A stretch of 64,000 bases of DNA from Megaleporinus macrocephalus (GCA_021613375.1 CM038706.1:22448866-22512865), one strand, 5' to 3'; counted from the first letter of the stretch, positions 38,683 through 51,375 are shown. Notes: generated from the letters alone by a model not told the origin. Program-made: numbers and translations.

Positions 38683-39190
38683 TTATGGGGTCCATATCCT
38701 ACATGTGTGTAGCATTTTATTTTTTATTTTGTGGTGCCACGTAAAACCTTTGTTTTAGTTGATAAGCAAAAAAAGTCAAAATTCTTTTTTACATGACCAC
38801 ATTCAAACTCTCTCTACCCTTTAGAATGAAACAGCCTGTTTTTGTTATCGTGCTAAGTCTGAGCTGCGTTCTGATTGTCTGGCCTGTGTTGTAGCTTATT
38901 TAAGAAATACTTAGAACCGAAACCCTCCTTATAACTTCAATATGAAAGGGTGGGGCTAAACTACTACTGACTGAATAGATGGACGAATATAAACGAGTTT
39001 GTTTATGTGGCATCACAGAATCAATTAATTTGCAACAAGCTGTTTTTGCTGCGTAGTTTCCAAACATAGACAGCATGAACTGGGGAGTAACAAGTACTTT
39101 ATGAAACGTGAGACAATATTTATGTAGGACTTCAAACATGTTAATACAAATGTGAGGGAAAATGTGCTTTCCATGATCAAAGCCCTTTAA
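38683..39190 (+). mobile_element. MITE-like element with AAAGG-TCCAT ends, copy 2
   Basis: It begins GGGGTCCATATCCTACATGT and ends TTCCATGATCAAAGCCCTTT. Internal order matches copy 1: a GTTCTGATTG word, CTTATTTAAG, GGGGCTAAACT, CATCACAGAATCAATT and AACTGGGGAGTAACAAGTAC. Copies 1 and 2 lie about 470 bp apart in the same orientation. Confidence 0.65.
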
Positions 39191-40310
39191 AAAACCAAGC
39201 GTTTTCTCAGACTTCCTGTCCTGAGTCTGTCACCCAAGTAATATCTGGCCAGTGGTGGTCCTGTGGTGGTGTCTGGTGGACTCTATGGTTGCAAAGTTTG
39301 GAATCATTTATCACAAATGTGAATACAAAATGTTGTTTTACACGCACTAATATTGTAAATGTAAATGTAAACAATATGAACTACATGATTAAATGTGCTT
39401 AGTATTTTTTAAGTTTTACTAACATATTCTACTCACAGCCACTTTTGAAATGTATTCTGGATGTCAGTTCTATTACAGATTTGGACATGGGCCTAAACTG
39501 TCTGACTGAGTTGCACACATTTGAATATTTATATACTTTAAACTGCAACAAACATGTTAATGGTAGTGAAATGGGTGGCTGATTAAAAGTGCTACGCTCA
39601 GTTATTGTAAACCTACACAGTGAACCTGTATGGCAGATGTTTCTGATAAAATGGCCAAAGAGTGTTCACTGAACACCCAGGAGATATTTGCACTTAAATT
39701 ATTAAGAATTATTTGTTATCACTTAATTCAGACAAGCTGTTTGTCCCATATGATTGTAAAGACAAACACATTTGTTTTTGTTAGAACAAACTCAAAAGGA
39801 CAACAAATAGAGTCGCCCAGAATTCCAGGTCAGTGGATTTCTGTTTGGTGACATTAAATGTTATATATGAGTTAAATATTGCACTTATTATGCTTTAAAT
39901 GTCTTAACCACAAACATGTTTAGCGCACTTAAATGCTGGTGTTATAGTAGTATGTAACTCTGGAAACACTTTTTTCTTTTACATTTCCATTTGCAACCAT
40001 TACAAGTGTGTCAATGTGCTGAACATAAATAAATCAAATAATATGATAATTAGTTCCACCTAAAAGCTCAGATTCTTGCAACAATATAGTTTGTATGATG
40101 TATACTTAGAACTAGTTTGCTATTCTTGTGTGTATCCAACATCCTGCATAGTTTCAATATCACCTGAAATCAGCTGCATGTCAGTATATGGTGTCTTGCA
40201 GTGAAGAACTTCAGCTACTTTTGTCTGAAGTAGTCAAGAACACAAAGTACTGAACTCGTTTGAGACTTTTTCTTGACCATTTTCACAATAATGATTTGTG
40301 GCTGTAACCT
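39191..40310. other. No gene seen
   Basis: AT-rich sequence with a short relic of the 22263 foldback family near 39240-39290 (GCCAGTGGTGGTCCTGTGGT). Confidence 0.4.
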
Positions 40311-40314
40311 CCAA

Positions 40315-40411
<97 letters not shown>

Positions 40412-40424
40412 CACACACACACCC
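40315..40424 (+). repeat. Compound (CT)n(CA)n microsatellite
   Basis: About 22 CT units with one interruption are followed by about 31 CA units with AAACAC interruptions. Confidence 0.95.
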
Positions 40425-42149
40425 TCCAGACTGTTGGGAAGTGGCAGGCTCTAACTTTAAGGTGTGTGTCTGTCAGCAGCGGAGGCTGGTTTTGTTTGAG
40501 CTGCTCTTCGGTTCCTTTGATTTGAGCCCAGGGTTATTTATAAAGCCGCATGCACGTCATTGCGTAACTTCCACTGAGACAGACAAAAATGTCCCTCTTT
40601 TGTAACTGGCGACATCAACAAATCTGCAAAAGACTCAAGTAAAGTTAGACGCATTGTTTACTTGAATATCTTAAGCTTCAAGGGTCCGTATGTGGGCCAC
40701 ACATTGGATCTTCACACAGTTTACATATTAGTTTCATACAAGTTACCAGCTCATTCAGACTAGTTACTGAATAATGCGTCTGCGAATTTTAAGGTGAATA
40801 TTTATTTGTTTGTTGTTTGTTGTCGTTGCAGCGTAATGAATCCCTTATCACAGAAAAAGTTGGTACACTTGAGAATTGCAATATTTTGTTTTGATATACT
40901 GGACTGATTATCAAAAACACAGTATTGATGTTTAATTAATAATTCAGTGTAAAGATTGATGGCAGACAGCGCTTCATTTTGTTTTGCGTTTAAACCTCTG
41001 ACTAGATAGCAGTGCTGTAATCTTAGCGTCTTCCACTGCAATGTAAACAAGTACTGTAAAGGTAAACCACTAAGGGTAGCCCTAGCAAACATATGCATGT
41101 AGTGGTTTGTTTTCATACTATTATAGTATTACTAAAATATAACTTTACAGTTTCACAATATTTTGCAATATATTCATTTGTAACCCCTGTATCATGCTAT
41201 GTATTATATATCAATACACAATAAGGTGTTTTTGAAGGAGGGCCATCAGTTGCCCTCATTTGAAGTTATCCATCCTCCCCTTTTACCCTCATGCTCACTA
41301 GTAGCCCCAACATTTCACATACAAAGACATATGAATGCGCTAGTTAATTTTATAATGTTAAATTGAGATACAGGAAAGACTAATTCTCTTTATTTTCATA
41401 TTATTTCAAAATAACATAAAAGTTATGCTGTCAAACTGGCCACTCGAGGACCTACAGAACAAGGCTGCACTCATTGCTATCCAAAGCAAACTTCCAAATA
41501 GTAACTTTACAGGTGAGGGTAAAAGCATTCCTTACCTTTAATATCTAATAGAAAACCAGTGGATTTAAAAGCAATTTATTAAATAAATAAACAAGTGAAT
41601 TATTACATTTTATATGTAATGTAAAAAGATTTAATTCTTTGACAGTGACAATATGTCAAGGAAATTTATATTAATGCATTTGATGATGTTGGCATAAAAA
41701 AAAAATACAGAGACCTAAGAAGCTAAATGAAAAAGATAAATGAAGTGATGACACAGAAGAATCATAAAGAGATAATGGGTTTAATTAGGAAGTGTAAAAA
41801 AAATTGACAGCAGTTTGGCTGGAAAATGACAAGCAAGTTAAGAATGCCACCCACCCAGATACACACACACGTTAGGTGCTGTTATTGCTGGGCATAAAAC
41901 ACTCTCCTGTCATTCCTGCTTCACCACAGATCTACACCATCCATCGTAGACTGTCTGTGATTTTAATCTAACTTGACCAACTATCTTTGGAATCTGTTGG
42001 AATTTATTAGTCATCACACACACAGACACACAGACAGGGTCACACGAGTTCTGCGCTGTGTGGCATGGAAGCAGAAGATACTTTAATAAATCTGGGACTG
42101 GGGTGAAACCGAAACAAATGATTAAATCTCCTCCAATCTTATTTCTTAA
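40425..42149. other. No gene seen
   Basis: Mostly AT-rich unique sequence. No exon with convincing flanks or similarity was found on either strand. Confidence 0.4.
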
Positions 42150-42310
42150 AGGAGCAATGTATGAAATGTCTAGTGTAAAACATTCCAAAATGAACTAAAA
42201 TTATCAACAGAATGTAGAGAAATAACAGTTTTGACGGTGTGTCAAAGACGTGTATGTATCGTGTTGTAGAAATATCTATTGAAGTTAGCATGCCGTCAAA
42301 ACTCATCATA
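42150..42310 (+). repeat. Copy of a repeat family also found at 54410-54540
   Basis: Shared ordered words include GCAATGTATGAAATGTCTAG / GCAATGTTTAGATTTTTAGT, AGAATGTAGAGAAATAACAG / GGAATGTGAAGAAATAGCAG, TGTATGTATCGTG / CTATGTATCATG and GTTAGCATGC. The copies are diverged and this one appears shorter. Confidence 0.5.
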
Positions 42311-42365
42311 AAATGTCATAGATATCAGGTTAGTTGTCTCAGGCATCAGGCAGCGTCTTTTTAAC

Positions 42366-43500
42366 CGCTTCATGTAATAGCATCTCCTATAAGATGTTTC
42401 ATGTAATAGCATCTCCTATAAGATGTTTCATGCAATAGCATCTCCTATAAGATGTTTCATGTAATAGCATCTCCTATAAGATGTTTCATGTAATAGCATC
42501 TCCTATAAGATGTTTTATGTAATAGCATCTCCTATAAGATGTCTCATGTAATAGCATCTCCTATAAGATGTCTCATGCAATAGCATCTCCTATAAGATGT
42601 CTCATGCAATAGCATCTCCTATAAGATGTCTCATGCAATAGCATCTCCTATAAGATGTTTCATGTAATAGCATCTCCTATAAGATGTCTCATGCAATATC
42701 ATCTCCTATAAGATGTCTCATGCAATAGCATCTCCTATAAGATGTTTCATGTAATAGCATCTCCTACAAGATGTCTCATGCAATAGCATCTCCTATAAGA
42801 TGTCTCATGCAATAGCATCTCCTATAAGATGTCTCATGCAATAGCATCTCCTATAAGATGTTTCATGTAATAGCATCTCCTATAAGATGTCTCATGCAAT
42901 ATCATCTCCTATAAGATGTCTCATGCAATAGCATTTCCTATAAGATGTCTAATGCAATGGCATCTCCTATTAGATGTTTCATGCAATAGCATCTCCTATA
43001 AGATGTCTCATGCAATAGCATTTCCTATAAGATGTCTAATGCAATGGCATCTCCTATTAGATGTTTCATGCAATACCATCTCCTATAAAATGTTTCATGC
43101 AATAGCATCTCCTATAAAATGTTTCATGCAATAGCATCACCTATGACATGTTTCATGCAATAGCATCTCCTATGAGACGTTTCATGCAATAGCATCTCCT
43201 ATGAAATGTTTTATGGAATAGCATCTCTTATAAGATGTTTCATGCAATACCATCTCCTGTGAGATGTTTCATGCAATACCATCTCCTATAAAATGTTTCA
43301 TACAATAGCATCACCTATGAAATGTTTCATGCAATAGCATCTCCTATAAGATGTTTTATGCAATAGCATTTCCTATGAGACGTTTCATGCAATAGCATCA
43401 CCTATGAAATGTTTCATGCAATAGCATCTCCTATAAGATGTTTCATGCAATAGCATATCCTATGAGATGTTTTATGCAATAGCATCTCCAATGATGTTTT
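42366..43500 (+). repeat. Minisatellite, 29-bp unit, about 39 copies
   Basis: The unit period is exactly 29 bp in the first copies (successive CATGTAATAG at 42371, 42400 and onwards). Each unit holds ATAGCATCTCCTATAAGATG plus TTTCATG(T/C)A. Units fall into variants (GTTTCATGTA, GTCTCATGCA), and the 3' third is more diverged (TATGAGACG, CAATACC). Higher-order blocks of several units recur near 42660-42720 and 42860-42930. The open frame in it from 42916 is a by-product. Confidence 0.95.
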
Positions 43501-43509
43501 TTCAAATGC

Positions 43510-43625
43510 ATCAAACCTTTTGGATGTCTGGTTACTATCACCGCCACTGTGGACAACTCTGACTGAGTAAGTTTCCCTAAAACGAGCATCTCACACCAGG
43601 CTGTTCTGAATGAGTTTGTTTACAT
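43510..43625 (+). repeat. Copy of the ATGTCTGGTT/CACTGTG family, directly after the minisatellite
   Basis: GGATGTCTGGTTACTATCAC then CGCCACTGTGGAC, AAGTTTCCCTAAAACGAGCA and GTTCTGAATGAGTTTGTTTA align with 18775-18880. Confidence 0.55.
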
Positions 43626-43639
43626 TTGAACACAAGTGG

Positions 43640-43786
43640 AATGTCCCTTTACATTTTCTGTCCCCTCCAGAGTTTGTTAGTTCTCCTTGCATTAATCAGC
43701 TCTTAAGTAATTAATGTTAAATGCAATAATCAGTTATTAATGCAGAGCTTTATTATGGCATGTATTGACATGTTCACAATGCTGTG

Positions 43787-43855
<69 letters not shown>

Positions 43856-44110
43856 AGGTGTAATTTATGGCAAAATTAGGCCCTTTTATACAGCTGCCAT
43901 ATTGTCAACATGGCTTGTTAAACCTCCACTCCTCTACCACTCCCCTCTAGTTCTGTCATTCTTTCTTTCTTTCTCTTCTTTTTCTTTTTCATTTGTTCTA
44001 ATTCCAGGGCTGGCCAGGTCTTGCCTGGATTTGAGCAGTGCTGGGTTTCAAAGGGTAATTGACACCTTACCTGTAATTTCATGGTTTCACTCCACCTGCC
44101 TTTGAAGTCT
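43640..44110. promoter_or_regulatory. Candidate conserved non-coding element split by a (TG)n tract
   Basis: 43670-43770 has a dense set of TAAT words (GCATTAATCAGCTC, AAGTAATTAATG, AATAATCAGTTATTAATGC). The (TG)n microsatellite at 43791-43852 follows, then complex sequence to 44110. No coding potential is seen; regulatory function is a guess. Confidence 0.25.
43791..43852 (+). repeat. (TG)n microsatellite
   Basis: About 30 TG units with one TCTG interruption. Confidence 0.95.
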
Positions 44111-44499
44111 CAGCCTTGAGATGTGGAGCTGTGTGTGTGTGTGCGCGCATGTGTGTATGTCTGCGCGTCATGTGTGCCATTCTTCAGTCGCTGAGGAAGG
44201 GTTTTTAGGCTTTGTGGGCTCTTTTCTTTTTTTTTTTGGAGGTGGTTTCTTAATGCTTTGTTAAGTTTAGCAGTCTCCTGAAAATATGTAGCATATCTAT
44301 ATACCTGTACTAACATACATACATGACTATTTGTATGAAAAAGGTAACAATCTCAGTATTACACAGCATTTGGTCAAGTTTACGAGCCATGTGGTTTTGA
44401 AAGCAGCAAGCAGTGTACATACAGATATAATAAGAAAGATTGCTATATACTGCAGCAATGTCACCCAAATGAACTGTGCATGTTATTTATTTGTCTGTT

Positions 44500-44830
44500 A
44501 ATTGTGGGGACTGTTGGTTTGAGACGAGATGTTTGTTTACACTCTGCCTGAATGGAATGATCTACTTCCGTGGCTCGACCTCTCAGCGTGTCCATCACAG
44601 CAGTGAGTGATGCAGCCGCCCCGCTCGCGTTCCTGTGTTCCTGCAGTCCTATAGTTATTTACAGTGTGGTGTCTCATCTAGGAGTATGGAAGCCTATAAT
44701 CTGGGACAGTGATGACAGCTAAATTATGCATTTTCCTCTAATGACTCATTTTAAGCAAGCCAGGGGACTCTACTTTTCTTCCCTAATTATGATCTCTATC
44801 ACACCCCCATTTTGTTACATTACCCTATAA
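44500..44830. promoter_or_regulatory. Candidate conserved non-coding element
   Basis: Unique, mixed-composition sequence with words such as ATGACTCATTTTAAGC (AP-1-like), GACAGCTAAATTATGC and CCCTAATTATGATC. It has no repeat similarity and no open exon. Confidence 0.2.
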
Positions 44831-45245
44831 AACAGCATAAGCTGCACAAGACCTGCATTAAAGCGTGTGATAAACTCAGAGTGGATATATGCTGTTCATC
44901 TACACATTTAACTACTTGATCCCGTATGAGTGAAGGGTGTAGTTTTGGGTTCAAAGCTGGATTGGTTGAATGAGTATACAAATGACTAAAATATCTAAAT
45001 ATCACATTTAATGGTTAATGAAAAAGACTTATGTATTTGTTTCTAAGCACATCTCACTTGCTGCCTCATTTTCTGTTAATGATATAGCTATTCTCACTCT
45101 TGTATGTCAGCCTCTGCCTACTGCATTAACTTACTTTCGTTTTTAATATCTGCCGTAAGAACACTTATTAGTATTTTAATATAGATGTGGAGCTAGCATC
45201 AGCCTTGCTGAGGGTTTAATGCCTGAAAGAGCAGTTTGTTAGCTA

Positions 45246-46230
45246 TTAGCAAGTGGACTATAACAGCAGTGTTGTACAGGTAGGCAGGCAGTTCACTTCT
45301 AGCCATGTACTTTCCCTTCAGGGTACATACTTGCACCACACTAACTACCCCACAGCCTGTCACAACCACAAATAATGTTAATTTAACATTAACTAACACT
45401 TTTCTCCACCTCAGACAAAGTGATTTAAACAAGTGTCTGGACTCTTGTAGTGTAGCTATTACACACCAAACAAATGGCATTCAAAGTTTTTTTATACTGT
45501 AATATTCTGATATTAGTTTACAATAGAACACAGGGAACACATGGCATGAGTGCAAATGCTCTTTAATAAAAAAAAAGCGGGGAAGCTGCAGCCCGGCGCT
45601 ACCTAAGCAGTCAGTATAGCAGGCAAGTTATACTTTTAGCCATGTACTTTCTCTTCGAGGTAGATACAGGTGCCACACTAAGTGCCCCACAGCCCAACAC
45701 AGAGTAACACGACAAACACACAGACACATGTCAGGTAGAACAAGGGCCACACACGAGCACGCCAACCTCAACTTATCTAGCCACGCACCTCTCTTAGGCC
45801 TGCATCCGTGCCATCAGAGGCCCGTGGTCAACACTGCCAGCACCCTTGTCTCCAACCACCATCCGGGTGTCCTCTGACTGGGCTCTGTCCTCTGTTTCCT
45901 CTGCTGCAGTCTTTGATTGAACTCTGTCTTCTCTGCCGTCCACCTTTGAGTTGAAATGTCATTCCTCTCCAGGCTTGGAAGGGGGCGCTTACCACATCTA
46001 ACAGCAGTGCAGTGTTGGTGTAGAATAAGACCTTGCACAAAATTTTTTTGGAACAGGAAGTAATGGAGAACCACTGCCCAGCACTACCCAGGTGGCCAGG
46101 ATAGCAGGCACTTCTAGACATTCACTTCATAATACATGCTGTCACCACACTAACTACCCCACAGTCTGAGACAGGATATCACAAATATCACATAGATATA
46201 TGTTAACTTCAAGAGCAACAACATAAACAA
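45246..46230 (+). repeat. Three spaced diverged copies of a repeat of unknown family
   Basis: The motif TAGCCATGTACTTTCCCTTC, then a TACAT/TAGATAC word and CACCACACTAACTACCCCAC then AGCCTG, occurs at 45300-45360, 45637-45695 (CTTTCTCTTCGAGGTAGATA, CCACACTAAGTGCCCCACAG) and 46110-46172 (ACACTAACTACCCCACAGTC). Copies B and C are preceded by a matching block (GCGCTACCTAAGCAGTCAGT / GCACTACCCAGGTGGCCAGG) and TAGCAGGCA. Spacing is about 340 and 470 bp. Confidence 0.65.
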
Positions 46231-46309
46231 CTAATCGTCAAATCGTTCACCTCCAGTGAAAAACATGTATCTCTATTTTTGTCGATTTTGAGTTTTCTAC
46301 ATCATTTTA

Positions 46310-46430
46310 ACACACCAATGGTTCTTTTGACTTACATTGAAAGTAAAGTATGTTTTTGGTCTCTCCTGTAAAGTTGCAATTTTGGAGATACTACTTTTTC
46401 ATTGGACAGCAACAAAATATGGTCTGTTCT
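46310..46430 (+). repeat. Best-preserved single copy of the CTTTGGACAG MITE-like family
   Basis: It contains GACTTACATTGAAAGTAAAG, TTTTTGGTCTCTCCTGTAAA, GTTGCAATTTTGGAGATACT and TTTTTCATTGGACAGCAACA in order. Confidence 0.6.
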
Positions 46431-47174
46431 ACTGTGAATACAGCACCTTCTAAAAGCCACTTTGCATGCTCACACCTACTGCGTCAGCGAGGCCATTGGT
46501 GGGACACCACGACATGTCAAAATCTTTACTTAACATCTTAAAGAAGCACCTTCTAACAAAACAGAAAATGTTTAATTTGATATATTAGTAAATCCAGTAT
46601 ATTTGTACATTATTTATTATTGGTGGGATTTCAGGGTCACTGGAGACGTTGTAAGTACTATTATTAGGACCAAAAACATTTTTGCTCTGACAATAACAAG
46701 TAAAACAATTAATTAACCTGTTTTGGTAATATTTTAAAACTTATTGATTTCAAGTGAAATGTTAATCTCTGTTCTTTAAATACCCTGTTAATATTTCTGC
46801 ATGGTTTGGTCAATCTGTTAGCAGTGTTCATTTTTCATGTCACCATTTTTAACTTTTCCATTTTATTTGAACAGAAATGGTAAATAGTTTACTCAACAAA
46901 ATGATTATTCGTTTAATGATAAGCAAACTGTATACCAAATGTCGGAGTTTCTGCTGCAATAAACCAGTTTAAAATATATTATTTTTAATTTCATTATGTT
47001 TTTATCTTGTTGTGTAAATGAATGAAATGAAAAAATAAATCATCATGGCTGTTTTTATTAACAAGACTAACACTGTAGAACTAAAGTAACTGAACACAGT
47101 ATTAACACATTAATTTGGACCTGCCAGAAATACGTCTAAAAAGTCATTACTAAAAACTATACAGAGCACCTAAA
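46431..47174. other. No gene seen
   Basis: Very AT-rich sequence with no exon-like segment on either strand. Confidence 0.4.
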
Positions 47175-47212
<38 letters not shown>

Positions 47213-47213
47213 C

Positions 47214-47269
<56 letters not shown>

Positions 47270-47270
47270 T

Positions 47271-47346
<76 letters not shown>
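47175..47346 (+). repeat. Compound microsatellite (TA)n(GA)n(GATA)n
   Basis: About 17 TA units (47175-47208), about 29 GA units (47210-47267) and about 19 GATA units (47268-47346) follow each other, with further AGAGAG-rich sequence to 47420. Open frames through it are artefacts. Confidence 0.95.
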
Positions 47347-47768
47347 TAAGAAAGTAAGAAAGAAAAACAAAGACAGAGGGAGAGAGACAGAGACAGAGGG
47401 AGAGAGAAAGAGAGAGAGAGAATGACTAAGAGAGATGTATGTGTGTGTGTCTGTGTTTGGGCTTTGCTCCAGATTTCTGTCTGGATTAGCAGTTCCTCTC
47501 TGCAGGGGGCTTGACCCTTCCCCCTCCCTTCACACTCCCCAAAACTAACGGAGCGAGGCCACTGACCGGCCCGTGCACCTGAGCCCCCGCCCCACTCCCC
47601 CTGCCCTCGCCCTACTCGGCTCACACAGCCACCATGACTCTGAGGCTCTGAGCATATAGATTAAGGAAGTTTGGAAAGCCTGTACTTTTGGGCCTCTTCA
47701 GTTGTTTCAGGCTGCAACTCTGTCATTACAGAGTGAGAATATAAGTGCATTTTATTAACCTCTGCAGC

Positions 47769-47769
47769 G

Positions 47770-47849
<80 letters not shown>
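47769..47849 (+). repeat. Long (CT)n microsatellite
   Basis: About 40 CT units with one TTT interruption near the start. Confidence 0.95.
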
Positions 47850-47854
<5 letters not shown>

Positions 47855-50800
47855 CTCCCTCCACTCTCTCTTCTCACTCTGCCCTTCCTTCTCTCTCCCT
47901 CTCAACGCTGCCTTGGAGATGCCATTGTGTGCTGCTATTTGTTCAGACCCCCCCCACCCTGCAGTAGCTAGTTTGGCTCTGGACAGGCTCGCTTGAGCTT
48001 CTCCCACGCTATCGAGGCTTACTGCTGAAACAATAACTGTCAACATCTCCCAGAGTGTGTGTGCCGCTATCATAGTGGCTGTGAGTGTTTACCCATAACA
48101 TGAAGCTGAGAGCTCGCTGCATTAATACCACGGACCTGTGTAAACTGTAAACAATCCATCACTTCACCCGCTCTCTCTCTCTCTCACACTCTCTCTGTGT
48201 CTCTCACCCTATCTCACTTGAAAGCCATTGTTTTGCACACGATGACTGTGAAATCCCACTTACATCCTCATTCCTCCACTCTAGAAGTTGTATAAAACTG
48301 AGTGGCAATGATCTCTATCCATACCAGAGGTGTTTAGAATTCCATTACGTCATACTCAAATACTGCACTGAATTGAATTCTGAATAAAGTAGAAGTGCTA
48401 TTGTAGAGTAATGTAGAGTACTAAAGTATCAAGTGAAACAACTACTGAAGTACTAATGAGTTGCCTCAAAGAGCACATTGGGACATCTTCCACAATCTGT
48501 TAGAAAAGGAATTAAGATTCATTGGGTACTGTTTTTCTTCTGAAATGAGCAATGGCAAAGCTGGCCTGAACAAGGAAAAAAGAAGCAATGATTAGAGGCA
48601 AACCAGAAAGACTGAAGCGAATAAAAAATATACTCTCATGAACATACTTGAGAATCCCTTCAAATACCTAAAATCTATCCAAATCTATCTAAACACAACA
48701 CCAATAATCACCTTCCAGATGAACATTTTGGATGTTTTATAGGCAATTATACCACAAATACATAACTATAAGTGATGTAGTTTTGATTTATTCACTAAAT
48801 ATTATTCATCAATTCTGAGAACAAGACGTTTAAATGTAATAATATAGTTTACAGTAATTACTAGGGGTGCTACCATACAATACTCAGTACTGTTATCAGT
48901 CTGATCCTGGCCAAAGTCGCTGGATCAGATATTAGGGAAAAATAGCCTCAAATTCTTGTAAACATGTGCACAAAGTTGCACTTTAAATTTTATTGTAAAT
49001 GTTTGATGGTGCTGACCAATCGAAAATGCTGCTAAAAGAGTGTAAAGAGTGTACTTCGTCCTGTAAAGGAGTAGAATATGTGTTTTCTATTTTAACACTC
49101 ACATCAATGAGACTTCATCAATGCCTTCAAAAATCCTCCCTCTAACCTGAGAAAGTATGTCGAGCTATGGAAACATGTGTTTAACTCCAGCAATCATTTT
49201 AAATGAAGGTGTCTGTGTTTGCAGTAGCTGCCATTTTTATACTGGTTATAATGGTTAATCAAATGACTTTCTATAGGATTTTTATAAATTTGCTCACCAA
49301 ATTGTTGTATAGGAGTCAATGTTATGTCTCATCTGATTTTAAAGCTAACTGATACTCGCACACGTTTACATGCTGTGTTGTCGTAACTTTATTCATAGGT
49401 GGCTGTGATGTAGTGCTCACTGTTTACTTATACAATCATACTAGGTGCCATAGATGAGTGTGTTTGTGAATATGTGACAAACCTGGTGACAGAGGCAGAA
49501 ACAACTGCTGCTGTTAACACAGTGTGTGGACACATACTGGAATAAATTAGCTTGGAAATGATTTAGGATAACTCCAGTTCCTGTGTGTTAAGTTAATGTA
49601 AACATTAGGTCCATTCAGAAATATGTGTTTTACTTTGTGAGATAAACACATAGGCAGTGCTTTCAGTAGTTTGTTCTGTAAATGCATTGTGACAACATTA
49701 CAACAATGTCCTGACATTAAAAGAAAATATACTTTTGAATATGTGAGTATTTTTCAGTACTTAAAAAATTGATTGAACAACTTTTTGACTTGAATAATAT
49801 TTCACCAGGAGTATCTATACTATAAGTAATGGAGTGGGTTGCTTTGTTCACCTTTGTGTTTTATTACCACCTTAACTTGTTTTAAAGAGGGGTAAAAAAA
49901 ACAGATTGGTATTAGTATCGAGAGATACTCAAGGTTGTGGATATAAAACGTGGTATCGAGCCACTGCTATTAGTGTTTTAAACAGCTCTCTCCACCATTT
50001 GTCTAAAGCGCTGTTCCTCATTTTACTGAACTGAGAATAATTCAGGTAAAGTAAGAAAATATACATTTTTATTCACACCTTCTTAAAGTCAAACTAATTA
50101 TTAAAAACCTGTGAAGTTGCACATGATTAGCATATCCTAATTATTACGCTACTGTATTCAATAAAAAATGTGAATAGATATTGTATTATTAAAATCTGCG
50201 ATTCTGAACATTATAAACGTTTAATTGAGCTCTGATTCATACATATTATGCAGTATTACTGTACCACAGCTATGACATAAAGTGCTACAGACAGAACGTC
50301 TAGAAGTCGGCTGCTGCAGAGCGTTTGATCGTGCAAGCCTGAGAGTGGAGGCCGTGTAGCCGAGTGTGCGTGAAAAGTGAAGTGTGTCCACTGTACACTG
50401 GGTCATGCCTGGTCAGAAGGAAAGATGGAAGACCACACCCACAATCCGAGGAAGCTTTTCTCTCCACAGATGTCCATTTCTTCAGTTTGCCTCTGTCCAA
50501 ACCAATCAGTGTCCTCCGAGTCGGTCTGACTGAGACTGTGCTGGCAGCTCATTGCGAGCTGACCTCTAGATGATACTGAGGAGCTTCTGAACGCCATGGA
50601 CGACCCTCTGGAACCTTACATACTTCCTCTGAAATCTTTCAACGTGTACCCACTGAAATTCATTCTGCTCATCTATTGCCATTACTGATATCAATCAGCA
50701 TTAATAGCTTTTACTTTAAATACAATGTTAAAAGCAATATGGAATATCTAATGAATAAACTAGAACAAACTAAACTAGAGGGTTAAATTGTTTATTGATA

Positions 50801-51295
50801 CATTTTATGTATTTATCGATATACAGTAAGTTGTCTGACTCGTGATGTGATCGCCACTTGCTGTAAGGCCTTCTTGACACTAATTGTATCTTTAATGCTG
50901 TTATTTATCTTCAGTCCTCATTCTGAACACATCTGCACTCCTCTTATCTTCCCACTGACGATGTGAAACATGTTAAGTCGCGTATGAGTAGCATATTAAT
51001 GAAACTGTATGTATCTGTGAAAAGTCTTATTTAAAACATCAACAGAACGATTCTGAAGAACGTTGTACGTGCTGGTGCTTGCTGTGACCTCTTGCTCCCT
51101 CCCAGTCTCTCTCTCCATGCAGGCTGCCCTTGGCCCCCGGATGAACCTGGCTGAGAGTGGTCCTGGATTGGCAGCGGGCTGGATTAGTGGCTCCACGACT
51201 GGTGCTTGAACGGCAGAGCCTCGGCCTCTTAATGAGCTCCTCTCCATGGCTCACAGAACCCGACACGGCCAGATGTTCAACCCAGCAAGGGGAGA
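47850..51295. other. No gene seen; GC-richer islands near 48000, 50350 and 51150
   Basis: 48060-48160, 50290-50600 and 51080-51280 are more complex and GC-richer than their flanks, with open frames on both strands that I cannot assign. No acceptor-exon-donor series is supported. Confidence 0.35.
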
Positions 51296-51313
51296 GGGGG
51301 GGGGGGGGGGGGG
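51296..51313 (+). repeat. Poly-G run of about 18 bases
   Basis: An uninterrupted G homopolymer preceded by GGGGAGA. It could form a G-quadruplex and is error-prone in sequencing. Confidence 0.9.
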
Positions 51314-51375
51314 CTGAGCAGTGTCCACTCATGACTATTACAATGTACTGTCAGCTGCAGCAAACTCCAGTTATA

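Noticed and set aside
42916..43134. 72-codon frame of repeated MSHAIAFPIRCL-type units
   Set aside because: It is the direct translation of the 29-bp minisatellite. Because 29 is not a multiple of 3 the frame cycles, and only local absence of stops makes it look like a repeat protein.
42366..43500. Regularly spaced palindromic repeats resembling a CRISPR array
   Set aside because: Units are directly adjacent with no unique spacers, and the context is a vertebrate genome. It is a minisatellite.
47157..47624. 155-codon minus-strand open frame
   Set aside because: Most of it is translated from the (TA)n(GA)n(GATA)n microsatellite, giving runs of IY, LS and IYLS. Not a protein gene.
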